Positions 17,627 to 26,832 of a stretch of 64,000 nt of DNA are shown one piece after another (position 1 is the stretch's first letter; each line of letters opens with the position of its first letter). The notes beneath the pieces were generated by a model. That model saw only the letters and a list, made by a program, of their open reading frames with translations, ran no database searches and was not told the origin of the DNA. The position numbers were made by a program, and so were the translations under genes. Source of the stretch: Flavobacterium limnophilum (GTDB lineage Bacteria > Bacteroidota > Bacteroidia > Flavobacteriales > Flavobacteriaceae). Location: assembly GCF_027111315.2 (NCBI RefSeq), contig NZ_CP114289.2:4278001-4342000 (forward strand). Direction: 5' to 3'.

Positions 17627-20518
17627 TTATTTTTTGATGATCTTTTTTGTAAACGAACCTTGATCGGTTGTTACTTTTACCAAATAATTTCCAGTTTTTA
17701 GGTTGCTAACATCAATAGATTCTACTTCATTTTTGATGCTTTTTACTAAAGCACCTGTCAAATTGTAAATGGTAACATTTTCTATTTTCTGGTCAGAAGT
17801 AGATAGGTAAAGTTGGTTTGTTACTGGATTTGGATATAAAGTCAATTTGGCTGCTGGAAGGTTTTGCCCTAAGCCGAGTGTGCCGTAGGTGGTTTTTATA
17901 TAAAACAAATTGGCTGTTGCTCCTTTGTTTATAACATAAGTTCCAGCAGGAAGTGATGCTACTGTAACTATTCCTCCTACTGCTGTGTGAGTTGTAGTAG
18001 TTCCAGATGTAGTTCCCACAGAAAGTTTAACGGTTCCAGTAAATGTTGGGTCAAAAACTAAAGTTAAGGTTGATACAGCTGTAGTTGTGTAAGTAATGGT
18101 TGTAGTTGGCAATGATTCTATTTTCAAACGCGCTGTCAAAGCCAATCCATCATAAGTTGCAGAACCTGAAGTAGAGTTCATATTTCCTACAATGGTGTAG
18201 AAAGTGCTTACTTTTCCTGATGTAGTGAAATTATGTATTTGATCGCTTGGAGGCAGTGTTACTGTAATAGTACCTGATACTGCTACTGGAGTACCCAAAC
18301 TTCCTGTAGTAGTTGCTGTAAAAGTAGTTGTGCCAATGGTTGTTGGTGTGCCAGATATGGTGATGGTTTTGGCAGTGCTGTCTTTTGTAGAATCAAGTCC
18401 GGTAGGCAATCCCGTAACATTTGCATCGGTTGCATCGCCACCCCAAGTAAGTACTATTGGAGTAATAGCCGTACCATTGAGTACTGTTTGGTTGTTGTTG
18501 CTAGTAGAAGTAAGTGTTTGGCTGCTTGGAGGCAAAACCGTAATGGTTCCTGAATCAGATGCGGCTGAACCGATACTTCCAGTGGTAGTTACGATATATT
18601 CCCCAGTCGTGGTGGGAGTCCCAGAAAGTGTTAGTGTTTGGGTAGTAGTGTTTTTTGTTGCTATAACTCCATTTGGCAATCCAGTAACATTTGCATCGGT
18701 TGCATCGCCACCCCAAGTAAATACGATATTGCTTATTGCAGTTCCTGTTGATACTGTTTGGTTGTTGTTTGAAGTAGTAGTTAATGTTTGATTTCCAACT
18801 GCTGCAGTTTCACCTTGAACAGCTACCATTGTTGGTGCATAATTAGTAAGGGAATTTTTTAATCCTGTAATTACAAGATAGGATGCATCGTCTACAGAAT
18901 TGGTAAAAGTCCATTTCAAATCACCTCCCGAAACACGTCCTGCGTATAGCTTTACATTATCTCTAGCTGTAGTTGGTGTTTGAATTACCAAATCTTTGAT
19001 ATATAATGCTGGATTAGTATCAAAATTATTGTAGGTCGTATTACCTGTTTTTCCAGGTTCAGTAGAAGGTTTACTTCCAGGTTTTGAAACAACATAATTA
19101 GGCACTGTTTCTCCTCTTGTAGTTGCTACATAAGCATCAAAATCGGTTGTTGAATTAATTTTTCCAGCAATATTGTATAATGGGTTTATATCGCCGTAGG
19201 CTACAAAACGCATATTGTTAGTGGCAATGTCAGCGTCAAACACATTGTTAAATGACTTAATGACTCCTCCTGATTCTCCAGAGAAAGTTCCCATGGTGCC
19301 AGCATTGTTTACTTGGTTGGCTTCATCCCATATATCCGTACCTTGCATAGAAGCCATCATCGGGTGTTTTGCATTTCTATAATAATTCCCTTCAATAAAT
19401 AATGAAGAACCCCAAGTTGAACCTGAACCATATTTTGCATTTCCATCAAAATAGTTATTGTAAATGTGTGCAGAATAATAACGAACACGTGGATGACGAG
19501 AATCAGAGTGGTCAAACCAGTTGTGGTGATAAGTAACATACAAATCTGTTGTCGTGCCTTCACTTAGACCTAAAAGACTTGCTTTCCCATTGTCCCATAA
19601 GTGATTGTAAGACATTGTAATATAAGTTGAGTTTTTATTATCCAATGCGCCATCTCCTTTTATTTGATCAGCATCACTTCCTGCATTTCCGTAAAACAAA
19701 TCGTTATTATGAACCCAAATGTGGTCGTTGTCTTGTTGCATTCCTATGTTATCCCCCGCTGTACTATTGCAGTTCATAAAACCAAGATTGCTTACTTCGA
19801 TATTTGATGCTGATTTAAGACGAACTCCCATTCCGTTTACAACTGCATCAGATCCTACACCTTCAATAGTAAGATAGCTGTCGGCATTGTTAGCATTTTC
19901 AATGGTAATATCGCCACCTTCCATTACGGTCATGTCGGTAATATTCCCTATCAAACGAATAATAAACGGACGTGTGTCGTATCCTTTTTTAATACCATAT
20001 AAAATATTTTGGAAGCCTACATAGTTTGTTTTTGTTGTGCCATTTGATCCCGTGATAACATCAAACGAAATGGTGTTTTTGGTGTTTTGTGTAATATAGA
20101 GAATAACAGCTCCCGATTTAGGAGTACCATCCATTTTATAACCACCAGGAACTCTACCACCATTAAAAGCAAAACCGTTGCGGTCGTGCGCTAGCACGGT
20201 TATGTTTGAAGCGGTGGCCCCAGTACCTTCAATACTTGCTGTTACAGGCTTTACCGTGATAGTATAAGTTCCTGCAGCAAGACCAAGCACGTCAGCACGA
20301 AAATAAGTCCCATAGCTACGGATAAGCTGTGTGTCAATTTTTTTGTCAGTTTGGCCACCACCAGTATAATAAACATTGTAGCTGTCTGCTCCAGCTACTG
20401 GTGCCCATTCTACGAAGGCAGATTCCATCCATCCCCCTGATTTGTTAATGGTAACTGCTTGGCCCCATATATTTGCCGAGGCAAAAAGGACAGTCATGTA
20501 GAGTAAGATTTTTTTCAT
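17627..20518 (-). CDS. PL1-type pectate lyase with T9SS sorting domain
   Basis: A 963-residue secreted polysaccharide lyase that would cleave polygalacturonate by beta-elimination. Signal peptide (1-20), a fibronectin-III-like domain (about 25-110), then the right-handed beta-helix of PL1 (about 120-430) with HIWVHNND (266-273), the acidic calcium region DADQIKGDGALD (282-293) and RHPRVR, whose Arg344/346 region carries the catalytic base. Two 90-residue repeats follow, each opening with SNNNQTV and containing TWGGDATDANVTGLP, then a beta domain and a C-terminal type IX sorting domain (about 885-963: LYPNPVTNQLYL.. GNYLVKVTTDQGS). So it is exported across the outer membrane. Convergent to the glycosidase genes; its own promoter region is long. 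Confidence 0.92.
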   Translation of the reverse strand: MKKILLYMTVLFASANIWGQAVTINKSGGWMESAFVEWAPVAGADSYNVYYTGGGQTDKKIDTQLIRSYGTYFRADVLGLAAGTYTITVKPVTASIEGTGATASNITVLAHDRNGFAFNGGRVPGGYKMDGTPKSGAVILYITQNTKNTISFDVITGSNGTTKTNYVGFQNILYGIKKGYDTRPFIIRLIGNITDMTVMEGGDITIENANNADSYLTIEGVGSDAVVNGMGVRLKSASNIEVSNLGFMNCNSTAGDNIGMQQDNDHIWVHNNDLFYGNAGSDADQIKGDGALDNKNSTYITMSYNHLWDNGKASLLGLSEGTTTDLYVTYHHNWFDHSDSRHPRVRYYSAHIYNNYFDGNAKYGSGSTWGSSLFIEGNYYRNAKHPMMASMQGTDIWDEANQVNNAGTMGTFSGESGGVIKSFNNVFDADIATNNMRFVAYGDINPLYNIAGKINSTTDFDAYVATTRGETVPNYVVSKPGSKPSTEPGKTGNTTYNNFDTNPALYIKDLVIQTPTTARDNVKLYAGRVSGGDLKWTFTNSVDDASYLVITGLKNSLTNYAPTMVAVQGETAAVGNQTLTTTSNNNQTVSTGTAISNIVFTWGGDATDANVTGLPNGVIATKNTTTQTLTLSGTPTTTGEYIVTTTGSIGSAASDSGTITVLPPSSQTLTSTSNNNQTVLNGTAITPIVLTWGGDATDANVTGLPTGLDSTKDSTAKTITISGTPTTIGTTTFTATTTGSLGTPVAVSGTITVTLPPSDQIHNFTTSGKVSTFYTIVGNMNSTSGSATYDGLALTARLKIESLPTTTITYTTTAVSTLTLVFDPTFTGTVKLSVGTTSGTTTTHTAVGGIVTVASLPAGTYVINKGATANLFYIKTTYGTLGLGQNLPAAKLTLYPNPVTNQLYLSTSDQKIENVTIYNLTGALVKSIKNEVESIDVSNLKTGNYLVKVTTDQGSFTKKIIKK
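18243..18795 (-). repeat. Two 270-bp tandem repeats inside the pectate lyase gene
   Basis: The DNA repeats with a 270-base period: GCATCGGTTGCATCGCCACC occurs both near 18422 and near 18692. In protein this is two copies of a 90-residue putative-Ig-like module. The high DNA identity of parts of the units suggests recent duplication. Confidence 0.8.
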
Positions 20519-21150
20519 AATTGTAATTTGGTTGTTTGGTTGGTAATAGGTTAATGTAACTTGGGTAATATTGGTTTTTGTGTAATCGATTGCTCTAAAG
20601 TAGAATAAATTTATTACATTACAAATAAATTCTTGAAAAAATTATGATATATGTTTTTAATGTATAAATAGTAGATGAATGTTGTTTTTTTGGTTTAAAA
20701 AAAAGATTTGTTTAAAAGTTGTTTGCTTTCTAAGCAAAGTCAATAAGCATGGTCATTATTATTGTGCAAATAGTAATAATTTTAGAAATGAATTTCAATT
20801 TTGCAGAACAAGATGCTTGTGTTTTTGAATTTCAGAATAAATGTTAATTTTTTTCATTCTAAAGTTTTTCTTACAGTATCAACTCTAGATTGTAATCGAT
20901 TGCGCAATGCGGGATAAATGGTTTTTTCAATAGTGATAGTTTAGGTTAATGCTGTGAAATTGAAATCTTGGGATGTCAAAGATTCAGTCTTAAAGTGTGT
21001 AATTTGTTTTAAAACAGCGATTTATGGTGAGAATATTTTATAAGACAATCTAAAAAATGAAATTTGTAATAGGTTTCCTTACTGTTTTTAAGTAAAGGGA
21101 GCATTTTCTAATTTTTTAAAACTTGGAAATTCTAAAATGTTTGTAAACTA
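20519..21150. promoter_or_regulatory. Long regulatory gap upstream of pectate lyase, with two identical operator-like 13-mers
   Basis: No credible gene is present in this 630-base AT-rich gap. TGTAATCGATTGC occurs twice, at 20581-20593 and 20891-20903; each is centred on the palindrome AATCGATT with a C-G at its middle, which resembles LacI-family operators. No clear TAnnTTTG -7 box was found on the minus strand. Both sites lie upstream of the pectate lyase start at 20518. Confidence 0.5.
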
Positions 21151-21178
21151 AAAAACCTCACATCGCTGCAAGGTTTTT
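21151..21178 (-). terminator. Terminator downstream of cysK
   Basis: AAAAACCT (21151-21158) pairs with AGGTTTTT (21171-21178); read on the minus strand the stem ends in a T-run just after the cysK stop. Confidence 0.7.
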
Positions 21179-21198
21179 GTAATTTGATTTTTTTAGGC

Positions 21199-22110
21199 TT
21201 AAAACAATCCTTCGATCGATAAATATCTTTCGCCCGTATCATAATTGAAAGTAAGTGCAATTGCACCGTCAGGAATTGTGTCCATTTTTTTGGCCACAGC
21301 CGCCAATGATGCTCCTGTGGAAATGCCCACAAGAATACCTTCTTCTTTGGCAATTTTTCTGGCATATTCAAAGGCATCATCTTTGCTTACTTGGATCACT
21401 TCGTCAATTAAATCTGTTCGGTAAATAGAAGGCACGAAACCAGCTCCAATGCCTTGCAAAGGATGTGGCCCGGGAGTTCCGCCGCTTAATACGGGTGACA
21501 ATTCTGGCTCAACGGCAATTATTTTGATATTTGGAAAATGTGCTTTTAAAACCTTCGCCACTCCAGTTATATGTCCGCCTGTCCCAACTCCTGTAATAAC
21601 ATAATCTAAACCGTTAGGGAAATCGGCAATAATTTCTTGTGCGGTGGTTCTTTCGTGAACTTCAACATTGGCTGGGTTGTCAAATTGTTTTGGTGACCAA
21701 GCATTTGGAGTTTTCAGCACTAATTCGGCTGCTTTTTCGATGGCGCCTTTCATCCCTTTTTCGCGGGGTGTAAGGACGAATTCGGCACCGTAAATTTCCA
21801 TCAATTTTCTGCGTTCCACACTCATGGAATCCGGCATAACCAAAATAACTTTGTATCCTTTGACGGCAGCTACCAATGCCAATCCAATTCCTGTGTTTCC
21901 TGAAGTTGGTTCGATAATTACGCTGTCGGCATTCAATAATCCCTTGCTTTCGGCATCTTCAATCATTGCAAGCGCAATCCTGTCTTTGATGCTGTTTCCC
22001 GGATTTGATCTTTCTAATTTAATCCAAACTTCTTTTTTGTTTCCAAACAACTTGTTGATTTGAACCACGGGCGTGTTCCCAATGGTTTCTAAAATGCTTT
22101 TTGCTCTCAT
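21199..22110 (-). CDS. cysK: Cysteine synthase A (O-acetylserine sulfhydrylase)
   Basis: A 303-residue cytoplasmic PLP enzyme that makes L-cysteine from O-acetylserine and sulfide. The sequence shows NTPVVQIN, the PLP lysine in NSIKDRIAL, the substrate loop [10 protein letters not shown], and the PLP phosphate-binding [10 protein letters not shown]. Length is standard for CysK/CysM. It stands alone with its own terminator; no riboswitch was seen upstream. CysM cannot be excluded, but the loop sequence favours CysK. Confidence 0.93.
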   Translation of the reverse strand: MRAKSILETIGNTPVVQINKLFGNKKEVWIKLERSNPGNSIKDRIALAMIEDAESKGLLNADSVIIEPTSGNTGIGLALVAAVKGYKVILVMPDSMSVERRKLMEIYGAEFVLTPREKGMKGAIEKAAELVLKTPNAWSPKQFDNPANVEVHERTTAQEIIADFPNGLDYVITGVGTGGHITGVAKVLKAHFPNIKIIAVEPELSPVLSGGTPGPHPLQGIGAGFVPSIYRTDLIDEVIQVSKDDAFEYARKIAKEEGILVGISTGASLAAVAKKMDTIPDGAIALTFNYDTGERYLSIEGLF

Positions 22111-22145
22111 ATTTGTTTATGTTGTGATTTGAATAGTATATTTTT

Positions 22146-22487
22146 TTACTCCTTTCCGACGACTTCGTTTATTTGCTTGTGGAGTTCCGGGATTTTATTT
22201 TTAACAACATCCCAAATGATGGTGTAATTGACTCCCATATAGTCGTGAATTAATCGGTCTCTCATTCCAGCCATATTCTTCCAAGTGATGGAATTGTATT
22301 TTTGTTTGAAGTCAACGGGGATTTTTTTTGTGGCTTCTCCAATGATTTCTAGGCTTCGGATAATCGCTCTTTTCAAAGTTTCATCTTCCAGAAAAGCTTC
22401 TTTTGTCAAATTAATATCAACGACAGATAAAATATAAGCAATTTCATCTCGAATATGTTTGACGTATTCCAAAGGTTCTTTAGACAT
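22146..22487 (-). CDS. hepT: HepT-like (DUF86) RNase toxin of a MNT/HepT pair
   Basis: A 113-residue protein of the HEPN/DUF86 family. The HEPN ribonuclease motif R-x4-6-H-x-Y is visible as RLIHDY (within GMRDRLIHDYM). It overlaps the preceding nucleotidyltransferase gene by 8 bases, the arrangement of MntA/HepT toxin-antitoxin pairs in which MntA AMPylates the tyrosine of this motif. All catalytic residues are present, so the toxin is likely functional. Confidence 0.85.
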   Translation of the reverse strand: MSKEPLEYVKHIRDEIAYILSVVDINLTKEAFLEDETLKRAIIRSLEIIGEATKKIPVDFKQKYNSITWKNMAGMRDRLIHDYMGVNYTIIWDVVKNKIPELHKQINEVVGKE

Positions 22488-22776
22488 AAACTACTTCGTT
22501 TAATATTTTTGGACCGATGTATGGGCTTAAACCATTTTTTGTGACCATTTCTATTTTTTCATTTTTGAATATTTTTTCAAAAACATCATAGAGTGCCATA
22601 TAATTATCGAAATTTTCTTGGTCGGGTTCAAAATCAACCAAAAGATCAATATCGCTTTTTTCGGATTGTTCGTTGCGAACATAAGAACCAAACAAGCCAA
22701 CAGCACTAATCCCAAATTTAGACAATTCGGGTCTGTGCAATTTCAGCTGATGCAATATGTTTTCTTTGGTTGTCAT
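22480..22776 (-). CDS. mntA: MntA-like minimal nucleotidyltransferase antitoxin
   Basis: A 98-residue protein starting at MTTKENIL (an upstream in-frame ATG at 22806 would add ten residues). It is a minimal nucleotidyltransferase with the signature G-S-x10-D-x-D seen as GLFGSYVRNEQSEKSDIDLLV. In known pairs such proteins neutralise HepT by AMPylation. It is the first gene of the two-gene unit; the 8-base overlap suggests translational coupling. Confidence 0.87.
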   Translation of the reverse strand: MTTKENILHQLKLHRPELSKFGISAVGLFGSYVRNEQSEKSDIDLLVDFEPDQENFDNYMALYDVFEKIFKNEKIEMVTKNGLSPYIGPKILNEVVYV

Positions 22777-22868
22777 TTTCAAACTTTTATCAAAGATACA
22801 AAACAATATGATTTTTTGATTGAAGAAATAAAGCTTGAATTGTTGAGAGCTTGATTGTTTAAAAAAAG

Positions 22869-22895
22869 ACTCCTAGGCTTTTGGAAGTTAGGAGT
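22869..22895 (-). terminator. Terminator after the 22945-23670 gene
   Basis: ACTCCTA (22869-22875) pairs with TAGGAGT (22889-22895); A-runs on the left and T-runs on the right make it usable in both directions. Confidence 0.7.
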
Positions 22896-22944
22896 TTTTG
22901 TGTTTTATTTTGCTTCGAAGTCTGGAGACTGCGTAGAACTTGGT

Positions 22945-23670
22945 TTAAACTCCAATCCTCTCTGTAATTTCATATTTATTTTCAAAAATATCTTCATATT
23001 TTATTACTATATCCGTTTTCAAAAGTAATTCTTTACATTCTTTTCTAAACTCATTATATTCAATAGAATTCTGTATAGTAGAAAACTCAAAAAGTTTTTT
23101 TTCAGTTCCAGAGTTAAAAATCAATTTAGTTCCATTTTCACAAAACATTTGTATGTTTTTAGTGTAATTATTTTTCAAATTATCTTTAATTAAATCACCA
23201 AAATTCGAATATTTTTTGTCTTCTAATTTTAGATGCCATTCGTTTACTACCAATGTGCCAAGTCCTTGATTCGATAAAATAACATCAGTCTTTTCAAATA
23301 AGTTGATAAAAGCAATTGTTGGAAAAGGCTTATGTTGTTTATACAATAGTTGAATTTCATTTTCATTACGTTTCGTTTCTCTTTCAATGCTATTGAGATT
23401 GTATTCGTATTCCTTTTTTTGTATATGAGATGTGATTTTTAAGGTAATATAAATGCTTATGAGTGAAAATAAAACAGCAAGTAAGTTAAAAAAGGTACCG
23501 ATGCTTCCACCAATAAATGAGCCAAATGAAGACCAATCTTCAGCTTTTTCTGAAAAGCCATTATTAAACTTATAAAAATAAAGAATTATTGGAGTTAGAA
23601 TTATTAAAAATGAAAGTAATCCTAAAATTGTTATAAATTTCTTTATAAGTTTAGTGTTGATTATTTGCAT
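22945..23670 (-). CDS. Hypothetical membrane protein
   Basis: A 241-residue protein with two N-terminal membrane helices (about residues 10-32 and 55-78). The second follows the block WSSFGSFIGGSIGTFFNLLAV, a pattern seen in many uncharacterised Bacteroidota and Proteobacteria membrane proteins. A predicted coiled coil follows (about 80-115), and a soluble C-terminal domain without recognised motifs. It is more AT-rich than its neighbours and stands alone next to a toxin-antitoxin pair, as accessory genes often do. Function unknown. Confidence 0.75.
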   Translation of the reverse strand: MQIINTKLIKKFITILGLLSFLIILTPIILYFYKFNNGFSEKAEDWSSFGSFIGGSIGTFFNLLAVLFSLISIYITLKITSHIQKKEYEYNLNSIERETKRNENEIQLLYKQHKPFPTIAFINLFEKTDVILSNQGLGTLVVNEWHLKLEDKKYSNFGDLIKDNLKNNYTKNIQMFCENGTKLIFNSGTEKKLFEFSTIQNSIEYNEFRKECKELLLKTDIVIKYEDIFENKYEITERIGV

Positions 23671-23823
23671 ACTTGTCGAAATTTATTGCTAACATATTAA
23701 TATGCTTAGTTTTATGTTGAAAACTTATAACAGTTAGTCTACTTGTTTGTATATGCTTAACTGTGGTTGAGTATAATTTATTAAAAATTCAAAGATACTC
23801 AATCTCTTCCTACAAAAACAAAA

Positions 23824-23854
23824 AAACCACCCAAAATCAAATCTCGGGTGGTTT
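23824..23854 (-). terminator. Terminator downstream of ahcY
   Basis: AAACCACCC (23824-23832) pairs perfectly with GGGTGGTTT (23846-23854); on the minus strand it is followed by a T-run. Confidence 0.85.
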
Positions 23855-23885
23855 GTTTATTAATTGCTTTGGTCATCGCAATGAC

Positions 23886-25202
23886 CTAATATCTATAATA
23901 CTCCGGTTTAAAAGGTCCTTCAACCGCAACACCAATATATTCCGCTTGGTCAACACGCAACGTTTCCAATTCAACACCTAGTTTAGCCAAGTGCAACATT
24001 GCCACTTTTTCGTCCAAATGTTTAGGCAACATGTATACGTCATTGTTGTAAGCCGCGCTGTTTTTCCACAATTCGATTTGAGCTAAAGTTTGGTTGGTAA
24101 ACGAGTTACTCATTACAAAACTTGGGTGACCTGTAGCGCAACCAAGGTTTACCAAACGACCTTCTGCCAAGATGATAATGTCTTTTCCACCAATAGTATA
24201 TTTGTCTACTTGAGGTTTGATTTCGATTTTTGATGCACCGTGGTTTTTGTTCAACCAAGCCATGTCAATTTCGTTGTCAAAGTGTCCGATGTTGCAAACG
24301 ATAGTTTTGTCTTTCATTTGTTCGAAATGAGAACCCAAAACGATGTCTTTATTTCCAGTTGTCGTGATGATGATATCAGCATTTCCAACAACGGTGTCTA
24401 ATTTTTTCACTTCAAAACCGTCCATTGCAGCTTGCAAAGCACAAATCGGGTCAATTTCGGTAACAGTCACGATAGATCCAGCACCTCTAAAAGAAGCTGC
24501 AGTTCCTTTTCCAACGTCTCCGTAACCACAAACGATTACTCTTTTTCCAGCCAACATAATATCGGTAGCACGACGAACCGCATCAACTGCCGATTCTTTA
24601 CAACCATATTTGTTGTCAAATTTCGATTTAGTAACCGAGTCATTCACGTTAATGGCAGGCATTGGCAATGTTCCCGCTTTTACTCTTTCGTACAAACGGT
24701 GAACACCAGTTGTAGTTTCTTCGGACAATCCTTTGATTCCAGCAACCAATTCCGGGAAACGGTCAATAACCATATTAGTCAAATCTCCACCATCATCAAG
24801 AATCATGTTCAATGGTTTTCTGTCTTCGCCAAAGAATAAAGTTTGCTCAATACACCAGTCAAAATCAACTTCATTCAAACCTTTCCAAGCATAAACCTGG
24901 ATTCCGGCAGCAGCAATAGCGGCAGCAGCTTGATCTTGAGTGGAGAATATGTTGCAAGAACTCCAAGTCACTTCAGCACCAAGAGCAATTAAAGTCTCGA
25001 TTAAAACCGCAGTCTGGATTGTCATGTGCAAACAACCTGCAATACGAGCACCAGCAAGAGGTTGTTCGTCTTTGTATTCTGCACGAAGCGCCATCAAACC
25101 TGGCATTTCAGCTTCGGCTAATTCAATTTCTTTTCTTCCCCAAGCCGCTAGAGAAATGTCTTTTACTTTGAAAGCCACATAAGGCATAGTCGATGTACTC
25201 AT
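23886..25202 (-). CDS. ahcY: Adenosylhomocysteinase
   Basis: A 438-residue cytoplasmic NAD-dependent enzyme that hydrolyses S-adenosylhomocysteine to adenosine and homocysteine in the methyl cycle. Family blocks seen: [20 protein letters not shown], the catalytic-lysine region [13 protein letters not shown], the NAD-binding [21 protein letters not shown] and the C-terminal [16 protein letters not shown] used for dimer NAD contact. Full length. No SAH-riboswitch pattern was recognised in the 5' region. Confidence 0.96.
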   Translation of the reverse strand: MSTSTMPYVAFKVKDISLAAWGRKEIELAEAEMPGLMALRAEYKDEQPLAGARIAGCLHMTIQTAVLIETLIALGAEVTWSSCNIFSTQDQAAAAIAAAGIQVYAWKGLNEVDFDWCIEQTLFFGEDRKPLNMILDDGGDLTNMVIDRFPELVAGIKGLSEETTTGVHRLYERVKAGTLPMPAINVNDSVTKSKFDNKYGCKESAVDAVRRATDIMLAGKRVIVCGYGDVGKGTAASFRGAGSIVTVTEIDPICALQAAMDGFEVKKLDTVVGNADIIITTTGNKDIVLGSHFEQMKDKTIVCNIGHFDNEIDMAWLNKNHGASKIEIKPQVDKYTIGGKDIIILAEGRLVNLGCATGHPSFVMSNSFTNQTLAQIELWKNSAAYNNDVYMLPKHLDEKVAMLHLAKLGVELETLRVDQAEYIGVAVEGPFKPEYYRY

Positions 25203-25337
25203 TTATAGTATATTTGTAATTATAATTTTTTGCAAAATTACGTAATAACTTTATAAATTAAAAAGCATTGGGGAACATTTATGAATTGTTTAATTTCCTA
25301 ATCTTTTGAATTTTAATGAAATAATTTTTATTTGAAG

Positions 25338-25410
25338 CCAATCCCGCTATCCGCTATATCTTTTTCCGTGCAAAAAAGCACGAAAAAAGGATGCCGCTGC
25401 TATCGGGGCT
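25338..25410. repeat. 73-bp imperfect palindromic repeat element
   Basis: CCCGCTATCCGC..CTTTTTCCGTGC is followed by GCACGAAAAAAGG..GCCGCTGCTATCGGGG; the halves are complementary over about 30 bases with a few mismatches. It sits between divergent ahcY and the phosphopantetheinyl transferase gene. Similar palindromes are dispersed in Flavobacterium genomes (recollection, not searched). Confidence 0.65.
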
Positions 25411-25428
25411 AAAAATCACCTTGCTAAA

Positions 25429-26064
25429 ATGCCTTTATACAAAACCATAAACTTTAGTCCTACAACCCGAATCCTCGTTTGGGAAATAACCGAATCCTTC
25501 GAGGAATTGTTTGGTAATGTGGTTTTGAAAGAAAAAACACAGCTTCGGTTAAACAAAATGAAGTCCGAAATGCACCAACGCGCTTTCTTGAGTGTGCGAA
25601 TGCTCTTGAAGGAAGCGGGTTACACGGATTACGATTTGCATTACGACGAATTTGGAAAGCCTTATTTTCTTGATGGCAAATATGTTTCTATTACCCATTC
25701 CCATCATTTTTCGGCCATTATTATAAGCGATGAAACTGTCGGGATTGACATCGAAATGCAAAGAGAAAAAATCATCCGAATCGCCGACAAATTCGTAAAC
25801 GCAACAGAATTGAAACGTCTGAAAAGTTTCGATAACCAAGATTATATCCGGAAATTAACCGTAAAATGGGGCGCCAAAGAAGCTATTTTCAAAATCCGAA
25901 ACGAAAAAGGAATCAGTTTCAAAGACCACATTCAAGTCAACATATTTGAAATAGAAGACCAAAAAACAACCGCAATTCTTGAAATCGATAAAATAAAAAA
26001 GCAATTTTTTATTTACTTTGAAGAGTTTGAAGAATTCACTTTGGTTTATGCCTTAGAAAAATAA
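25429..26064 (+). CDS. 4'-phosphopantetheinyl transferase superfamily protein
   Basis: A 211-residue Sfp-type protein that would transfer phosphopantetheine from CoA to carrier proteins. Motifs seen: ISITHSHHF (substrate-binding), VGIDIEM with the magnesium-binding acids, and the WGAKEAIFK block with its catalytic Glu-Lys. Length fits a compact Sfp type instead of AcpS. Followed by the GGGP synthase gene on the same strand. The target carrier protein is not identifiable here. Confidence 0.85.
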   Translation: MPLYKTINFSPTTRILVWEITESFEELFGNVVLKEKTQLRLNKMKSEMHQRAFLSVRMLLKEAGYTDYDLHYDEFGKPYFLDGKYVSITHSHHFSAIIISDETVGIDIEMQREKIIRIADKFVNATELKRLKSFDNQDYIRKLTVKWGAKEAIFKIRNEKGISFKDHIQVNIFEIEDQKTTAILEIDKIKKQFFIYFEEFEEFTLVYALEK

Positions 26065-26112
26065 AAAAATCAGTGCAAATCTGTAAAATCCGTTTCATCC
26101 GTGTGCCAAATT

Positions 26113-26829
26113 ATGACAAACATTTACAACCATATTCTACAATCTAAAATCAGCAATCAAAAATTATTGGCCATTCTCCTCGATCCCGACAAAATCGACT
26201 TGAATAAGGCTGGTATTTTAATCGAAAAAATAAACCAATCGCCGGCAACCCATATTTTCATTGGCGGAAGCCTTGTCGAAAACAATATCATCGACGAATT
26301 AATCATAAAAATCAAACAAAATAGCGATTTGCCCATTGTGCTTTTTCCCGGAAATCCCTCCCAAATCTCGGACAAAGCCGATGCAATTTTGTTCCTGTCC
26401 TTAATCTCGGGAAGAAATCCGGATTTCCTCATTGAACACCAAGTGAAAGCCGTGCCAATCCTAAAACAAACCGACTTGGAAATTATTTCAACAGGCTATA
26501 TTCTCATCGAAAGCGGAACCCAAACGGCCGTGGAAAAAGTCAGTAAAACAAAGCCATTAGACCGAAATAATCCCGAATTGGTATTGGCAACAGCCCAAGC
26601 CGGCGAAATGTTGGGCAACAAACTCATCTATCTCGAAGCCGGAAGTGGTGCAAAACAAGCCGTTCCGCTGGAAATGATTAAAAAAGTGGCTCAAAATATC
26701 GAAATCCCCTTGATTGTAGGAGGAGGAATTATAGATTTGCAGGGAATTCAAAAAGCCTACAATTCCGGCGCCGATTTGGTGGTTATTGGAACCGCATTTG
26801 AAAATGACGTTGACTTTTTCAATAAATAA
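26113..26829 (+). CDS. Geranylgeranylglyceryl/heptaprenylglyceryl phosphate synthase
   Basis: A 238-residue TIM-barrel prenyltransferase of the PcrB/GGGPS family; it joins a polyprenyl diphosphate to sn-glycerol-1-phosphate. ATG at 26113 chosen over GTG at 26101, whose codons lie in intergenic repeat. Motifs: LLDPDK, THIFIGGSLV, LFPGNPSQIS, YLEAGSGA and VGGGI. Bacteroidota group I enzymes of this family are known to have GGGPS activity. It ends 3 bases before pnuC. Confidence 0.9.
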   Translation: MTNIYNHILQSKISNQKLLAILLDPDKIDLNKAGILIEKINQSPATHIFIGGSLVENNIIDELIIKIKQNSDLPIVLFPGNPSQISDKADAILFLSLISGRNPDFLIEHQVKAVPILKQTDLEIISTGYILIESGTQTAVEKVSKTKPLDRNNPELVLATAQAGEMLGNKLIYLEAGSGAKQAVPLEMIKKVAQNIEIPLIVGGGIIDLQGIQKAYNSGADLVVIGTAFENDVDFFNK

Positions 26830-26832
26830 ATT

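Noticed and set aside
18330..18791. 153-residue plus-strand ORF opposite the pectate lyase gene
   Set aside because: It is the complement of the two tandem Ig-like repeats and its Val/Pro-rich repetitive sequence only mirrors them. No start region.
18243..18795. Possible CRISPR or other repeat array
   Set aside because: Only two units, 270 bases, in frame and coding for protein modules.
21132..21380. 82-residue minus-strand ORF overlapping the end of cysK
   Set aside because: Out of frame within cysK and across its terminator.
25203..25428. SAH riboswitch upstream of ahcY
   Set aside because: No SAH aptamer consensus found; the structured part belongs to the palindromic repeat.
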